DNA from: Rhodoferax koreense
GTDB lineage: Bacteria; Pseudomonadota; Gammaproteobacteria; Burkholderiales; Burkholderiaceae_C
Reading direction: 5' to 3'
Assembly (NCBI RefSeq): GCF_001955695.1
Contig: NZ_CP019236.1
Span: forward strand, 868,001 to 932,000
Length of the DNA stretch: 64,000 nucleotides
Positions 1 through 9,174 of this stretch are shown in pieces (within the stretch, counting starts at the first letter, position 1; every line of letters begins with the position of its first letter). The translations under genes and the position numbers were made by a program. The notes beneath the pieces were generated by a model. It did not search any database. It worked only from the letters and a program-made list of their open reading frames with translations, and was not told the DNA's origin.

Positions 1-43
1 GCGGCCCGGGCCGCGGTCCGCCGCATCGGGCCGTTCACGGGAT

Positions 44-481
44 TCAACGCGGCGCCAGCAGACCGCGGGCGGTCAGCACGCCGTGTTCGATCTTCATGCA
101 CTTGTTCTGCACCACGCGCAGGCCGGCCGCGCTGGCCTTGCGCGCCGCCGCGGCATGGCTCACCCCCAGCTGCATCCACACGGCCTTGGCGCCGATGGCG
201 ATGGCCTCGTCGACGAGGGCCGGCATGTTGGCGCTCTGACGGAAGCAGTCGACCACCTCGACCCGGTGTTCGCGCGCCGCCTCGGTCAGCGAAGGGAACA
301 CCGTTTCGCCGAGGATTTCCGGCACGCCCGCCTCAGGGTTCACCGGCAGGATGCGGTAACCGTAGGACTGCAGGGCGCGCGCCACGGCATGGCTGTCGCG
401 GTTCGGGTCGGGCGACAGGCCGACCACGGCGATGTTGCGCGCATGGGTCAGGATCTGGCGGATGGCGTCGGCTTCGTTCAT
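44..481 (-). CDS. CoA-binding domain protein (YccU type)
   Basis: A 145-residue single-domain protein. A Rossmann-like start lies near residues 17-30 (NIAVVGLSPDPNRDSHAVA), followed by the YGYRILPVNP segment typical of the small CoA_binding family, and the length fits stand-alone members. These proteins bind CoA in the cytoplasm, but their physiological role is poorly known. The gene stands alone, about 100 bases from the end of thiL and on the same strand. Identification to family is firm; no specific reaction is claimed. Confidence 0.85.
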   Translation of the reverse strand: MNEADAIRQILTHARNIAVVGLSPDPNRDSHAVARALQSYGYRILPVNPEAGVPEILGETVFPSLTEAAREHRVEVVDCFRQSANMPALVDEAIAIGAKAVWMQLGVSHAAAARKASAAGLRVVQNKCMKIEHGVLTARGLLAPR

Positions 482-582
482 GGGCCGGAGTTTAGGTTCA
501 GATCGGCGCGAAAAAGCCCGGGAAAAGTCTTGTAACGCCCGCTCGCGCCGGGATGGGCTTATTCACCTTTGCGGGCGTTGTC

Positions 583-1569
583 TCAGGCGAAATGATCGAA
601 CGAGGCGTAAGTTTCATCGAGCAATCGGCCTCGCGCATCGACGAGCCGCAAGCCCGGCTCGGGCTCGATCCGGCCGATGCGCGTCACCGCGGTCTGCGTG
701 AGCCTGGCGGCGGCCATCACCGCTTCGCGGGCAGAAGGCGGGGCGGTGAAGGCCAGTTCGTAGTCGTCGCCGCCGGCCAGCACGAAGGCCAGGCGTTGAT
801 TCAAGGAAAAAGTGCCTGGCGCGCCCAAGGAATCTGCGCAGGATGCTATGAGATCAATAGCAATCGAGGTGTCGATGCACGCACCCACGCCGGACGCCGC
901 GAGCACATGGCCGAGGTCACCGAGCAGGCCGTCGCTCACATCCACCGCCGCCGTGGCGATGCCGCGCAGCGCCTGGCCCAGCGCGACGCGCGGCGTGGGT
1001 TGTTCCATGCGCTGCCGGGCCTGGGCGAATACGGCTTCGGGCACCGACAGGTTGCCGCGGAACACCTCGAGCGCGAGCCGCGCGTCGCCCAGCGTGCCGC
1101 TCGCGTAGAGGTCGTCGCCCGCGCGCGCGCCGGAACGCAGCAGCGCCTGGCTGCGGCCGGCCACGACCGGGACTTCGCCGAACACGGTGATGCAGATGTT
1201 GAGCGGCCCGCGCGTGGTATCGCCGCCCACGAGTTCGCAGCCGTGGGCATCGGCCAGCGCCAGCAGGCCGCGCGAGAACGGTTCGAGCCAGGCGGGGTCG
1301 GCCTGCGGCAAGGACAGCGCCAGCGTGAAGGCCAGCGGCTCGGCACCGCAGGCGGCCAGGTCGCTGAGGTTCACGGCCAGCGCCTTGTGGCCGAGGAAGG
1401 CCGGGTTCACGGTGGACAGGAAATGCCGGCCCTCGACCAGCATGTCGCTCGAGATGGCAAGCTGCGTGCCGGGCCGCGGCTGCAGCAACGCGCAGTCGTC
1501 GCCCACGCCGAGTGCGGCGCGCTGCGGTTTGCGTGTGAAATACCGCGCGATCAGATCGAACTCGCCCAT
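583..1569 (-). CDS. thiL: Thiamine-monophosphate kinase ThiL
   Basis: It phosphorylates thiamine monophosphate to thiamine diphosphate with ATP, the last step of cofactor synthesis. The 328-residue length is normal. Visible family signatures are GVGDDCALL at residues 21-29 (metal-binding Asp24/Asp25), SSDMLVEGRHF near residue 41, GGDTTRG, DVSDGLLGDLGH and GGDDYELAFTA. The start follows a purine-rich GGAAGG. One oddity is that residues about 236-257, a normally variable loop, are encoded by a copy of an interspersed repeat (801-862). No pgpA gene follows, although that is a common partner; the next gene downstream is a CoA-binding protein. Confidence 0.95.
   Translation of the reverse strand: MGEFDLIARYFTRKPQRAALGVGDDCALLQPRPGTQLAISSDMLVEGRHFLSTVNPAFLGHKALAVNLSDLAACGAEPLAFTLALSLPQADPAWLEPFSRGLLALADAHGCELVGGDTTRGPLNICITVFGEVPVVAGRSQALLRSGARAGDDLYASGTLGDARLALEVFRGNLSVPEAVFAQARQRMEQPTPRVALGQALRGIATAAVDVSDGLLGDLGHVLAASGVGACIDTSIAIDLIASCADSLGAPGTFSLNQRLAFVLAGGDDYELAFTAPPSAREAVMAAARLTQTAVTRIGRIEPEPGLRLVDARGRLLDETYASFDHFA
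801..862. repeat. Interspersed GCTA/GCGC element, copy 1 (inside thiL)
   Basis: Read on the + strand it runs from an A-rich block (GGAAAAAGTGCCTG) through GCGC...GCGCA to GCTATGAGATCAATAGC. The same order of blocks is found at 19471-19554, 24551-24616 and 57443-57499. The copy keeps the thiL frame open. Confidence 0.6.
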
Positions 1570-1620
1570 CCTGGTTTTCCTTCCGTTGAAGGGGCGAAGT
1601 GTAGTGACCGCCGCGGTCGT

Positions 1621-2523
1621 TCAGCGCCGCAGGTTGACGAGCACGATGCCGGCGAGCACCAGCACCGCACCGGCGACGAACTGCGGCTCCAGCCGTTCGC
1701 CGAGGAACAACACGCCGAAGCTCACGCCGAACAGTGGCGTGAGGAAGGAAAACGCGGACAGCCGCGAGGCGAGATAACGCCGCAGCAGCCAGAACCAGGC
1801 CAGGAAACTCGCGAAGGCCACCACCAGCGACTGGAAGGCCAGGTTGGCCCAGACCAGGCCGTCCATCGGCGCCATGTGGGCCATTGGCCGCGCGCCCTGC
1901 AGCAGCGGGCCGGCCACGAGCATCGACACGGCGGCCACGCCGAGCTGGTACATCAGCGTCTGCGAAGCCGGCGCCTCCGACAGGCTGCTGGCGCGGATCA
2001 CCAGCGTGGTCGCGGCCCAGAGCATGCCGGCGCCAATGCCGAGCGCATCGCCGATCAGCATGCGCGTGGTGGCCTCGCCGCCGAACAGGCCCGTGGAGAA
2101 CACCACCGCGACGCCGGCGAACGCCATCAGCACGCCCAACCATTGGCGCGGCACCAGCCGTTCGCCGGCCACGCGCCAATGCAGCGCGAGCGCGGTGAAG
2201 ATCGGCGCGGTGTAGAGGAACACCACCATGTGCGAGGCGCTGGTGTAGAGCAGGCCGATGGCGGCCAGCAGGAATTCGCCGGCGAACAGCAGGCCGGCGA
2301 GCAGGCCGGGCTTCAGGCGGCCGTCGCGCAGGGAAAAGCCCTCGCGCCGCCAGGCCATGAGCGCACCCAGCATCAGCGCGGCGACGAGGGAGCGGATGCC
2401 GATCTGCGTCACGGGGTGCAATGCGGATGCCGCCGATTTGATGGCGACCTGCTGCAGGCCCCAGCAGGCGCACAGCAGCACCATGAGGCCGATGGCGGAG
2501 GCGTCGAGCGATTTGCGCAGCAT
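1621..2523 (-). CDS. EamA/DMT-family exporter
   Basis: A 300-residue inner-membrane protein with about ten hydrophobic segments arranged as two EamA repeats. The first holds residues such as LCACWGLQQVAIK and the second begins near the GDALGIGAGMLWA stretch. Members export metabolites or amino acids by drug/metabolite-transporter chemistry; the substrate cannot be read from sequence. It is transcribed away from the AraC-type gene at 2611, with 87 bases between the two starts, so it may be that regulator's target. That link is inference. Confidence 0.88.
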   Translation of the reverse strand: MLRKSLDASAIGLMVLLCACWGLQQVAIKSAASALHPVTQIGIRSLVAALMLGALMAWRREGFSLRDGRLKPGLLAGLLFAGEFLLAAIGLLYTSASHMVVFLYTAPIFTALALHWRVAGERLVPRQWLGVLMAFAGVAVVFSTGLFGGEATTRMLIGDALGIGAGMLWAATTLVIRASSLSEAPASQTLMYQLGVAAVSMLVAGPLLQGARPMAHMAPMDGLVWANLAFQSLVVAFASFLAWFWLLRRYLASRLSAFSFLTPLFGVSFGVLFLGERLEPQFVAGAVLVLAGIVLVNLRR

Positions 2524-2610
2524 GGCAGGGGGCTTTCGAGGGCTTTCGTGAACGGAGACGCGAGTCTAAGATTGGCGACCCGTAGACACATACCGAATTG
2601 CAGACAACAC

Positions 2611-3450
2611 ATGCCGTCAGCCCGACAACCGAAGTCCGCCAGGCAGGCCGCCGTGCGGCGCGAGCTGCCCGCGCTGTTCGACGGCCTGGCACCCCAGCCA
2701 CTGCACCTGCGCGGCGCCACCATTGATGCGCACAGCTTCTACCCGCTGCTGCGCCACCAGTACGGTGAACTCGTCTATTCCTTTAGCGGGGTGATCGAGA
2801 TCACCGTGGGCGCGCGGCATTTCCTCGCGCCGCCGCACCACGGCGTGTGGATTCCGCCGGGCGTGGACCATGTGGGTGCATCGCGCGACGAGGTCTCTTT
2901 CAGTGCCTTATGCCTGGACGCCGGCTACAGCGAAGCCATGCCGGCCGAGCCCTGCACGCTGGCCATCGCGCCGCTGCCACGTCAGCTGCTGGAGACGCTG
3001 CACCAGCGCCACGCCGACTACCCGCGCGACGCGGCCGAGTTGCGGCTGTTCCAGGTGCTGGTCGACGAGTTGCGGCAGAGCCAGCCGCAGGAGAGTTACC
3101 TGCCGATGTCCGAGGACGCGCAGCTCGGCCCGGTGCTGCGGGCGCTGCAGCAGGACCCGGCCATCGAACGCTCGCTGCAGCAGTGGGCGGAGGTGGTGCA
3201 CAGCACGGAGCGCACCTTGTCGCGCCGCTGCCAGCGCGATCTGGGCATGTCGTTCAGCGAATGGACGCAACGGCTGCGGCTGCTGCGTGCGCTGAGCCTG
3301 TTGCAGGGCCGCCGCAGCGTACACGCGATCGCGCTCGACCTGGGCTACAGCAGCGCCTCGGCCTTCATCGCCATGTTCCAGCGGCGCATGGGTGTGACGC
3401 CGGAGGCGTTCCGGCGAAAGTCGCCGGCATCAAGCTACCGTTCGCACTGA
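2611..3450 (+). CDS. AraC-family transcriptional regulator
   Basis: A 279-residue regulator with an N-terminal cupin-like sensing domain (the region with LVYSFSGVIEITVG and the HHGVWIPPG turn, about residues 55-85) and a C-terminal double helix-turn-helix (about residues 185-270, including IALDLGYSSASAFIAMFQRRMG). The reading frame is open far upstream, but domain structure and the divergent EamA gene favour the ATG at 2611. The final residues (SYRSH) and the stop codon lie inside a palindromic repeat starting at 3438, so the C-terminus has probably been rewritten by repeat insertion. Confidence 0.88.
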   Translation: MPSARQPKSARQAAVRRELPALFDGLAPQPLHLRGATIDAHSFYPLLRHQYGELVYSFSGVIEITVGARHFLAPPHHGVWIPPGVDHVGASRDEVSFSALCLDAGYSEAMPAEPCTLAIAPLPRQLLETLHQRHADYPRDAAELRLFQVLVDELRQSQPQESYLPMSEDAQLGPVLRALQQDPAIERSLQQWAEVVHSTERTLSRRCQRDLGMSFSEWTQRLRLLRALSLLQGRRSVHAIALDLGYSSASAFIAMFQRRMGVTPEAFRRKSPASSYRSH

Positions 3451-3519
3451 GCTTGTCGAAGTGCCTTCATGCCCGGTCATTCTGAGCCCGTCGAAGGACG
3501 ACAGGCTCAGCACGAACGG
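3438..3519. repeat. Palindromic interspersed repeat, cluster A
   Basis: The arms are CCGTTCGCACTGAGCTTGTC (left) and GACAGGCTCAGCACGAACGG (right), with a further partial arm in between. It belongs to the same family as clusters at 9898, 17181, 22310 and 57540. It overlaps the end of the AraC gene and sits in the convergent gap before the ybdK-like gene. Confidence 0.8.
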
Positions 3520-3534
3520 CATTGAGCACCCTCG

Positions 3535-4659
3535 TCAAGCCCTCTCGCCGCGGAACTTGAGCCCGGCCTGGCGGATGACCTCGGCCAGCAACCGTTCCTG
3601 GCCCTGGCGCTCGCGCAGCCAGCGCGCGTCGTTCTGGTCGCGGTTCACGTCGTCGCGCAGCATCTGCAGGCCCGCGCCGCCGCCGAGGGCGTGCGCATGT
3701 TTGCCGACCTGCTGCAGCGTCATCAGGATGTGTTCGCGCAGTGCCATGTGTTCGCCGGTGGCCGGGTCCACGTACACGGCATCGAGGCCGAAGCGGCAGG
3801 CCTGGAAGCGGTTGTAGGTGTAGACCAGGTAGTCGTCCTCGGCGGGCATGAAGGGATCGTCTTGCATGAACCAGGCGGCCAGCGACTGCACGTAGGCCGA
3901 CAGCGCGGCCGCGCGCTCCACCGTCAGCGGGGTGTCGAACACGCGGATCTCGATGGTGCCGTATTCGGGCTTGGGCCGGATGTCCCAGTAGAAATCCTTC
4001 ATGCTCTTGACCACGCCGGTGCGCGTCATCTTGTCGTAGTAGGCCGAGAACTCGTCCCAGGTGAGGGCGAACGGCGCGCGACCCGACAGCGGGAACGCGA
4101 ACACCGAGTTCAGCCGCGCCGAGTCGAAGGCCGTGTCCTGCCCCTGCACGTAGGGGCTGGAGGCCGACAGTGCGATGAAGTGCGGGATGTAGCGCGACAT
4201 GCGGTGCAGGCTCAGCAGCGCGGTGTCGGCATCCGGACAGCCCACGTGCACGTGCTGGCCGAAGATGGTGAACTGCTTGGAGAGGTAGCCGTACAGGTCC
4301 GACAACTCGCGAAACCGCGGCTTGTCGTAGATGCGGCGTTCGTGCCACTGCTGGAAGGGATGGGTGCCGCCGCCGACCACGGCGATGTTGAGCTTGTCGG
4401 CGCTTTGCACCAGCGCATTGCGCAACTGCGTGAGCTCGTCGAGCACCTGCACCGACGACTGGCACACGCCGGTGGAGATCTCGATCATGCTCGAGGTCAT
4501 CTCGGGCACCACGCTGCCAGGCAGCTCGTACTTGGCCATCAGGCGCAGCATGTCCTCGGCATAGGGCGCGAGGTCGTAGTCGTGCGTGTTGACGAGCTGA
4601 AGTTCGAGTTCGACGCCCAGGGACAGGGCGGCCGATCGTTGGAAGGCTTCCAGCGTCAT
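3535..4659 (-). CDS. ybdK: Carboxylate-amine ligase, YbdK / GCS2 type
   Basis: A 374-residue protein, about the length of E. coli YbdK, a weak glutamate-cysteine ligase of the GCS2 family. Family signatures are the start [11 protein letters not shown], the [10 protein letters not shown] segment, [10 protein letters not shown] and the [13 protein letters not shown] stretch. The ATG at 4659 is chosen because it overlaps the stop of the upstream antiporter gene (ATGA, 4 bases), implying translational coupling. It is the last gene of a three-gene operon (MarR regulator, antiporter, ligase). It probably makes a gamma-glutamyl-type amide, but the true substrate is unknown. Confidence 0.88.
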   Translation of the reverse strand: MTLEAFQRSAALSLGVELELQLVNTHDYDLAPYAEDMLRLMAKYELPGSVVPEMTSSMIEISTGVCQSSVQVLDELTQLRNALVQSADKLNIAVVGGGTHPFQQWHERRIYDKPRFRELSDLYGYLSKQFTIFGQHVHVGCPDADTALLSLHRMSRYIPHFIALSASSPYVQGQDTAFDSARLNSVFAFPLSGRAPFALTWDEFSAYYDKMTRTGVVKSMKDFYWDIRPKPEYGTIEIRVFDTPLTVERAAALSAYVQSLAAWFMQDDPFMPAEDDYLVYTYNRFQACRFGLDAVYVDPATGEHMALREHILMTLQQVGKHAHALGGGAGLQMLRDDVNRDQNDARWLRERQGQERLLAEVIRQAGLKFRGERA

Positions 4660-5924
4660 GCCGCTTCCCCGCGCGGCAGGGGCGTGCCGTTGCCGTTGGT
4701 GGAGTCCGGCATCCAGGGCTTCGAAGTCTCGCCCGCACGGTGCAGCGCCATGGTGGCGATCAGGCCGCCCAGCACTTCCATCAGCAGGATCGCGGGCAGG
4801 GCCACGCTGGTGATCTCGGGCCCGAGCGTGGGCGAAGCGGTGGCGAACTGCGAGGCCAGCAGCAGCGCCACCGAAGACATCGGCGACATCGCGCAGCCGA
4901 CCCACAGCGCCTGCCGCAGGCGCAGGCCGCTGCCGAAGCTCGCGACGGTGAGTCCGGCGATCTTGGCCAGCGCGCGCGTGGCGACCAGGGCCAGTACCAC
5001 GCCCGCCACGGCATGGCTCCAGGGTGCCTGCGCGGCCACGGTGGAGACCAGCACGAACATCAGCATGGTCAGCATCGCCGCCGCCGTGCCGAGCTGGCGC
5101 GGCCACACCCAGGGGCGCGGGTTGAGTTGCTTGAGCAGCATGCCGGCCATCAAGGCGGCCAGCGCCGCCGAGGCGCCGAACAGACCGGCCACCGCCGTGC
5201 CCGCGGCAATCAGCGCCAGCAGCAGCATGGAGGTGTTTTCGCTGGTCGGGCTCATCACGCGCAGCGCCGTGCGCATGGCCAGCGCCAGCAGGGCCGCCAC
5301 GACGAAGGACAGGCCGAGCAGCGTTGCCACGGGATAGACGGCCTCGAACAGCGCGGTGCGCGGCGCATCCATCACGCCGGCCATGGCGGTGCCCAGCGTG
5401 AGTGCGTACAGCGTGTTGAGCGTGGACAGCACGATGGCGCGTTCGGTCACCGGGCCCGAGGCGTGGGCGTCCATCACCACCCGCGTGAGCACGGCCGGGG
5501 AGGCCACCACGGCCACGATGGCCAGCGGTTCGGCGATGCTGCGGTCGATCTCGAACCAGCGCAGCACCGCGTACACGGCGGCGAAGGTCACGGCCGATTC
5601 GAACAGGCTCTGCACCAGCACCATGGGGTTGTGGCGGAACCAGCGCAGCGGAATGCGCGCCCCAGCCTCGAACAGCACCACGGCGATGCCGAGCTCGAGC
5701 AGGAACAGCCCGGTGCCCTGCAGCGGCCAGACCACGCCGGTGAAACCCGCGAAGCCGGCGAAGGCGCCGACGATGGAATAACCGGCCACCTTGGGCAGGC
5801 CGGTGTAGCGCTGCACCAGGTAGCCCACGGCCGCGGCCACAGCCAGCAGCAGCGACCAGGCGACGGTGGGAGAGCCGGCCGTGGGCCGCGCCCATTCGGC
5901 CCAGAAGGCCATCAGTTCATGCAT
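4656..5924 (-). CDS. CPA2-type cation:proton antiporter (Kef-like membrane domain)
   Basis: A 422-residue inner-membrane protein with about 12 hydrophobic segments of the Na+/H+ exchanger (CPA2) family, including [16 protein letters not shown] and the [17 protein letters not shown] segment typical of KefB/KefC-like proteins. It lacks the C-terminal RCK/TrkA nucleotide-binding domain that lets true Kef systems respond to glutathione adducts. The start at 5924 follows GGAGACAAGAACC. An in-frame ATG lies 60 bases upstream but would add a non-conserved extension. The gene overlaps the MarR gene by 8 bases and ybdK by 4. Confidence 0.85.
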   Translation of the reverse strand: MHELMAFWAEWARPTAGSPTVAWSLLLAVAAAVGYLVQRYTGLPKVAGYSIVGAFAGFAGFTGVVWPLQGTGLFLLELGIAVVLFEAGARIPLRWFRHNPMVLVQSLFESAVTFAAVYAVLRWFEIDRSIAEPLAIVAVVASPAVLTRVVMDAHASGPVTERAIVLSTLNTLYALTLGTAMAGVMDAPRTALFEAVYPVATLLGLSFVVAALLALAMRTALRVMSPTSENTSMLLLALIAAGTAVAGLFGASAALAALMAGMLLKQLNPRPWVWPRQLGTAAAMLTMLMFVLVSTVAAQAPWSHAVAGVVLALVATRALAKIAGLTVASFGSGLRLRQALWVGCAMSPMSSVALLLASQFATASPTLGPEITSVALPAILLMEVLGGLIATMALHRAGETSKPWMPDSTNGNGTPLPRGEAA

Positions 5925-6534
5925 GGTTCTTGTCTCCGTCTGGTGGTTCTTTTGTTTGCCCCTGGAGCACGGCGTCGCCTTCACGCAGCGCCGTCACCGG
6001 CAATGGGTCGGCTTCGATGCGGTGGCCACCCAGGCGCTGCAGCATCGACTGCAAGCCCTGGTTGAGCTGGTCCAGTCCCTGGGCATCGAGTTCCCCGATC
6101 AACGTCTGCAGCAGCCCGCTGCCGCCGCCGCGGCTCTGTGAAAGTTGCGCCTGCGCCTGCGCCGTGATGTGCAGCAGCACGGTGCGCTGGTCCTGTTCGA
6201 GCCGGGTGCGCGTGATCAGGCCGTCGGCCACGAGGCGGCGCAGCATGTTGCTCACCGACGGCAGGCTCAGCCGCATGCGCGCGGCCAGGGCCGACACGGT
6301 TTGACCGGGCTGCTGCGCCACCAGCGTCAGCGCGCGCACCTCGGCCGGCGACAGCCCGGTGATCTCCTCGAGCTGCCGGTAGTCTTCCTGCGCCGCCCAG
6401 AACAGGCTGCGCAGGGCACGCAGGGCACGGGCCTCATCGGCCGGGCGGCGGTCTTCGGTGGATGGCCCTTCGCTGCCGGGGGCGACGGGGCAGGCGAGAG
6501 GCGTCAGGTCTGAAAGCGGCATCGAAACTGGCAT
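5917..6534 (-). CDS. MarR-family transcriptional regulator
   Basis: A 205-residue winged-helix regulator. The recognition helix region is SLPSVSNMLRRLVADGLITR (about residues 92-111), preceded by EVRALTLVAQQPGQTVSALA. It is longer than the usual 140-160 residues, with a low-complexity N-terminal extension of about 35 residues. It is the first gene of the operon with the antiporter and YbdK-like ligase and very likely controls them. It probably represses its own AT-rich upstream region, responding to a small phenolic or electrophilic ligand as MarR proteins often do. Confidence 0.87.
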   Translation of the reverse strand: MPVSMPLSDLTPLACPVAPGSEGPSTEDRRPADEARALRALRSLFWAAQEDYRQLEEITGLSPAEVRALTLVAQQPGQTVSALAARMRLSLPSVSNMLRRLVADGLITRTRLEQDQRTVLLHITAQAQAQLSQSRGGGSGLLQTLIGELDAQGLDQLNQGLQSMLQRLGGHRIEADPLPVTALREGDAVLQGQTKEPPDGDKNHA

Positions 6535-6663
6535 CGAAATTATTTTAATTATGTAAAACTGTTTTGCGCTCGTTTATCATTTTAAACGCGTTCCCGCGCC
6601 CGACTTGCAGGACAAGGCCGACAGTTCGCGCCTGCCCGCGCCTGGTACAGGATCGGCACCGGC
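6535..6663. promoter_or_regulatory. AT-rich intergenic region upstream of the MarR operon
   Basis: This 129-base stretch is markedly more AT-rich than its surroundings near the MarR start (ATTATTTTAATTATGTAAAAC). It contains a short inverted repeat, GTTTA...TAAAC, at 6572-6587. It is the natural place for the MarR operon promoter and autoregulatory site. No exact promoter hexamers are claimed. Confidence 0.35.
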
Positions 6664-8661
6664 TCAGCGCCGGGCGGGGACGAAGAAGCTCAACGGCTGG
6701 CTGCGCCAGCGCGCCCAGATCGCCGAGCGGATGCGCGCGCGGTCCACGCCGCTCACGTTGTGCGCCTGCAGGGCCACGCGGAACGCGAAGTAGAAGCTCA
6801 CGCCCAGGTTCAGCGCGCCGATCAGCGGAATCGACGCCACGCACCACCACAGCACCGGGTTGTGCACCACGCCCCAGCCGAGCGAGGCGCAGGCCGCGGC
6901 GAGCTGCCCGGTGGACAGCGTGACATGGCGCACGTCGATGCCGATGCCGAAGAAGCCAGCGAACGCGGGGATCAGTCCGAGCATGAAACCCAGCGAGATG
7001 TTGGACGCAAAGCCCGAGATGTGGTCGCGCATGAAGACCGACCAGCGCAGCGCCCGGTCGGCGCCGAGCACGCGTGTGATGCGCGGGTTGTAGCGCATGG
7101 CCGAATCCAGCTGGTGCAGCACGAACCAGTTCTCCGCCCAGCCGGCAATGATGCTGGCGGCAAACAGCAGCAGGCCGGTGAAGGCCGCGAACAGCAGCGC
7201 CGGGCTCAGCAGGTGCAGCGTGTCGAACACGTGCTGCGCGCTCTTGGCGTCGATCATCGGATGGCCCAGCGTGAGCTGCGACAGCGCGCTGATGCCGAGC
7301 ACCACCGGGAACACCACGACCACGTTGCCCAGCACCGCCGCCACCTGCGAACGCACCAGGTGCGTGACCTCGTCGACGAAGGCCGTCACCGCGTCCGGCG
7401 TGTCCAGGTTCTTGAGCTTGGCGGCCATGGCCGGCGCCGTCATCGCGGGCTGCTTGGTGGCCAGCGTGCAGTGCAGCAACTGGATCAGCACGAAGCTGCC
7501 GGCGTACACCACGCTCGACCAGAAACCGCCCCAGAACGCCGACAGGCCGAGCGACACCACCATGAACTTCAGCATCGTGGTCATGCCGGTGAGCGCGCCG
7601 CCGCCGGCGGCCTTGCGCAGCATGCTGGCGTATTCGCCCGGTTCGCGCGTGATGTAGTGTTCGCCGGTTTCGGCGCTGCGCTCGGTGACCTTGGCCGCCA
7701 GCAGCGTCGAGTTCGCCGCAATGAGGGCGCGCACGCTGTTGCGTTCCCGGCTGAGCAGGGCCATGCGCGCCGTGAAGCGCACCGCGGCCGCGCCGGGGTT
7801 GGCCGGCAGCAGCAGGTCGAGCAGTTCGCGAATGCGCAGCACGCGTTCGCGCATCTGGCGCAGCCGGAACACCATGCCGACCGAGATGCCGTTTTCCTCG
7901 AGGTGCGTGTACACGCTGGCCGCAGCCTGGCGGCAGGCGTCCAGCCGGTCGCGGAACCGCTGCAGCGCCGCCTCCAGCGGCACGGTGCGGTGGGGCCGCT
8001 GCGCCAGTTCCTCGCGCAGGGCCTGCACGTCGGTGTCCAGCGAATGGAACGGCCGGCCTTCCAGCACCTTGGGGCTCATGCGCAGCCGCAGTTCGGGCGA
8101 GAAGCCGGCGGCCTGCATCTGGGTCGTGCAGTAGACGATGGCGTCGAGCACGATGCCCTGCCAATCGGCATGCAGTGGATCTCTGCCTTCCTCGGCGGTG
8201 CTGGTGCCGTCCAGTCGCTTGCCGCCGGTGAGCAGCCAGGCCAGCCGTGCCGACTGCGCATCGTCGAGCGCCATGAGCCAACGCGCGTCGCCCGCGCTCG
8301 GGAACACCATGGAGAACAGGGCCGACGCGTCGACCGTCTCGGGTGTGCCCGGCAGCAGCTTGCGCCGCAGCCTTTCGCCCAGTTCGCTGAGGAACGCGGT
8401 GCGCGGCGCAAAGCCGAAGTCGGCCAGCAGCGTGGTCACATCCACCGAACGCACCAGCTTGAGCCACCACAGCTGCAGCCGCGCCTGCAGTTCCGGCCGG
8501 GCTTCCACCGCGTCCATGAACAACTGCAGGCGGCTGACGGCGGCCTGGGGCGTCTTGCCGTCGCCCCTCACCCATGAAACCGCCCGGATCAACCAGAGGT
8601 GGCGCTGCGCCAGCACGGCCTCCGGATCGAGCGTGGCCAGAAGACTGTTCAGATCGGTCAT
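6664..8661 (-). CDS. Gcr-type 'site-specific recombinase' family membrane protein
   Basis: A 665-residue protein of the SpecificRecomb family, named after the neisserial gcr gene. The first about 330 residues are soluble and helical. The rest contains several hydrophobic segments (for example LLFAAFTGLLLFAASIIAGW and SIPLIGALNLGVSFYFAFRV). I see no serine- or tyrosine-recombinase catalytic pattern, so the family name should not be taken as a function; membrane topology suggests something else. The ATG at 8661 lies 11 bases after the apaG stop. An alternative in-frame ATG at 8709 would overlap apaG. Confidence 0.75.
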   Translation of the reverse strand: MTDLNSLLATLDPEAVLAQRHLWLIRAVSWVRGDGKTPQAAVSRLQLFMDAVEARPELQARLQLWWLKLVRSVDVTTLLADFGFAPRTAFLSELGERLRRKLLPGTPETVDASALFSMVFPSAGDARWLMALDDAQSARLAWLLTGGKRLDGTSTAEEGRDPLHADWQGIVLDAIVYCTTQMQAAGFSPELRLRMSPKVLEGRPFHSLDTDVQALREELAQRPHRTVPLEAALQRFRDRLDACRQAAASVYTHLEENGISVGMVFRLRQMRERVLRIRELLDLLLPANPGAAAVRFTARMALLSRERNSVRALIAANSTLLAAKVTERSAETGEHYITREPGEYASMLRKAAGGGALTGMTTMLKFMVVSLGLSAFWGGFWSSVVYAGSFVLIQLLHCTLATKQPAMTAPAMAAKLKNLDTPDAVTAFVDEVTHLVRSQVAAVLGNVVVVFPVVLGISALSQLTLGHPMIDAKSAQHVFDTLHLLSPALLFAAFTGLLLFAASIIAGWAENWFVLHQLDSAMRYNPRITRVLGADRALRWSVFMRDHISGFASNISLGFMLGLIPAFAGFFGIGIDVRHVTLSTGQLAAACASLGWGVVHNPVLWWCVASIPLIGALNLGVSFYFAFRVALQAHNVSGVDRARIRSAIWARWRSQPLSFFVPARR

Positions 8662-8671
8662 AGGCAGGAAA

Positions 8672-9076
8672 TCAATGCAGCACGCGCGCCGTCTTGGCGG
8701 CGCTGCCATGGCCGTGGTCGGCGTCGAGGATGAAGGCCGGAATCTCCGCTTCGAAGCGCTCTCCGTCCTCGGCCACGCAGAAATAGAACCCGCGCATCGC
8801 GCCGCTGGCCGTGCGCAGGCGGCAGCCGCTGGTGTACTGGAACGACTCGCCGGGCTTGAGCAGCGGCTGCTGGCCGACGACGCCCAGGCCCTTCACCTCC
8901 TCGGTGTGGCCACGGCTGTCGCTGATGGTCCAGTAGCGGCTGATGAGCTGCGCCGGCACCTCGCCGGTGTTGTGGACGGTGATGGTGTAGGCGAAACTGT
9001 AGATGGACTGCTCCGGCGCCGATTGTTCGGCCAGGTATTGCGGATGCGCTTCCACCGTGAACTGGTATTTGGGCAT
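8672..9076 (-). CDS. apaG: ApaG family protein
   Basis: A 134-residue single-domain protein matching ApaG in length and motifs: [12 protein letters not shown], the [16 protein letters not shown] stretch, [19 protein letters not shown] and the GFYFCV end. The fold is fibronectin-III-like; genetics in enterobacteria tie it to cobalt and magnesium resistance, but the molecular role is unclear. It diverges from rpe with a 98-base gap, and this apaG/rpe arrangement fits a betaproteobacterial core neighbourhood. Confidence 0.92.
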   Translation of the reverse strand: MPKYQFTVEAHPQYLAEQSAPEQSIYSFAYTITVHNTGEVPAQLISRYWTISDSRGHTEEVKGLGVVGQQPLLKPGESFQYTSGCRLRTASGAMRGFYFCVAEDGERFEAEIPAFILDADHGHGSAAKTARVLH

Positions 9077-9174
9077 GGCGGCATCCTAACTGGAATGGCT
9101 CCTGCGAAAATGCAAGCGGTAAATTCCCTTGTTTCGAATTTTTTTCGGCATTTTCCCGAATGCCCCACGCGCCC

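Noticed and set aside
1..14. Perfect palindrome GCGGCCCGGGCCGC at the window start
   Set aside because: No T run and very high GC; such palindromes are expected by chance here, and the context to the left is missing.
553..2610. Very long open frame on the + strand leading into the AraC gene
   Set aside because: It lies antisense to thiL and the EamA gene, has repetitive Arg/Gln/Ala-rich sequence typical of antisense frames in GC-rich DNA, and only the part from 2611 matches a family.
8662..8709. Upstream ATG of the gcr frame
   Set aside because: It would overlap apaG by 38 bases and adds a Pro/Arg/Cys-rich stretch of no family likeness.
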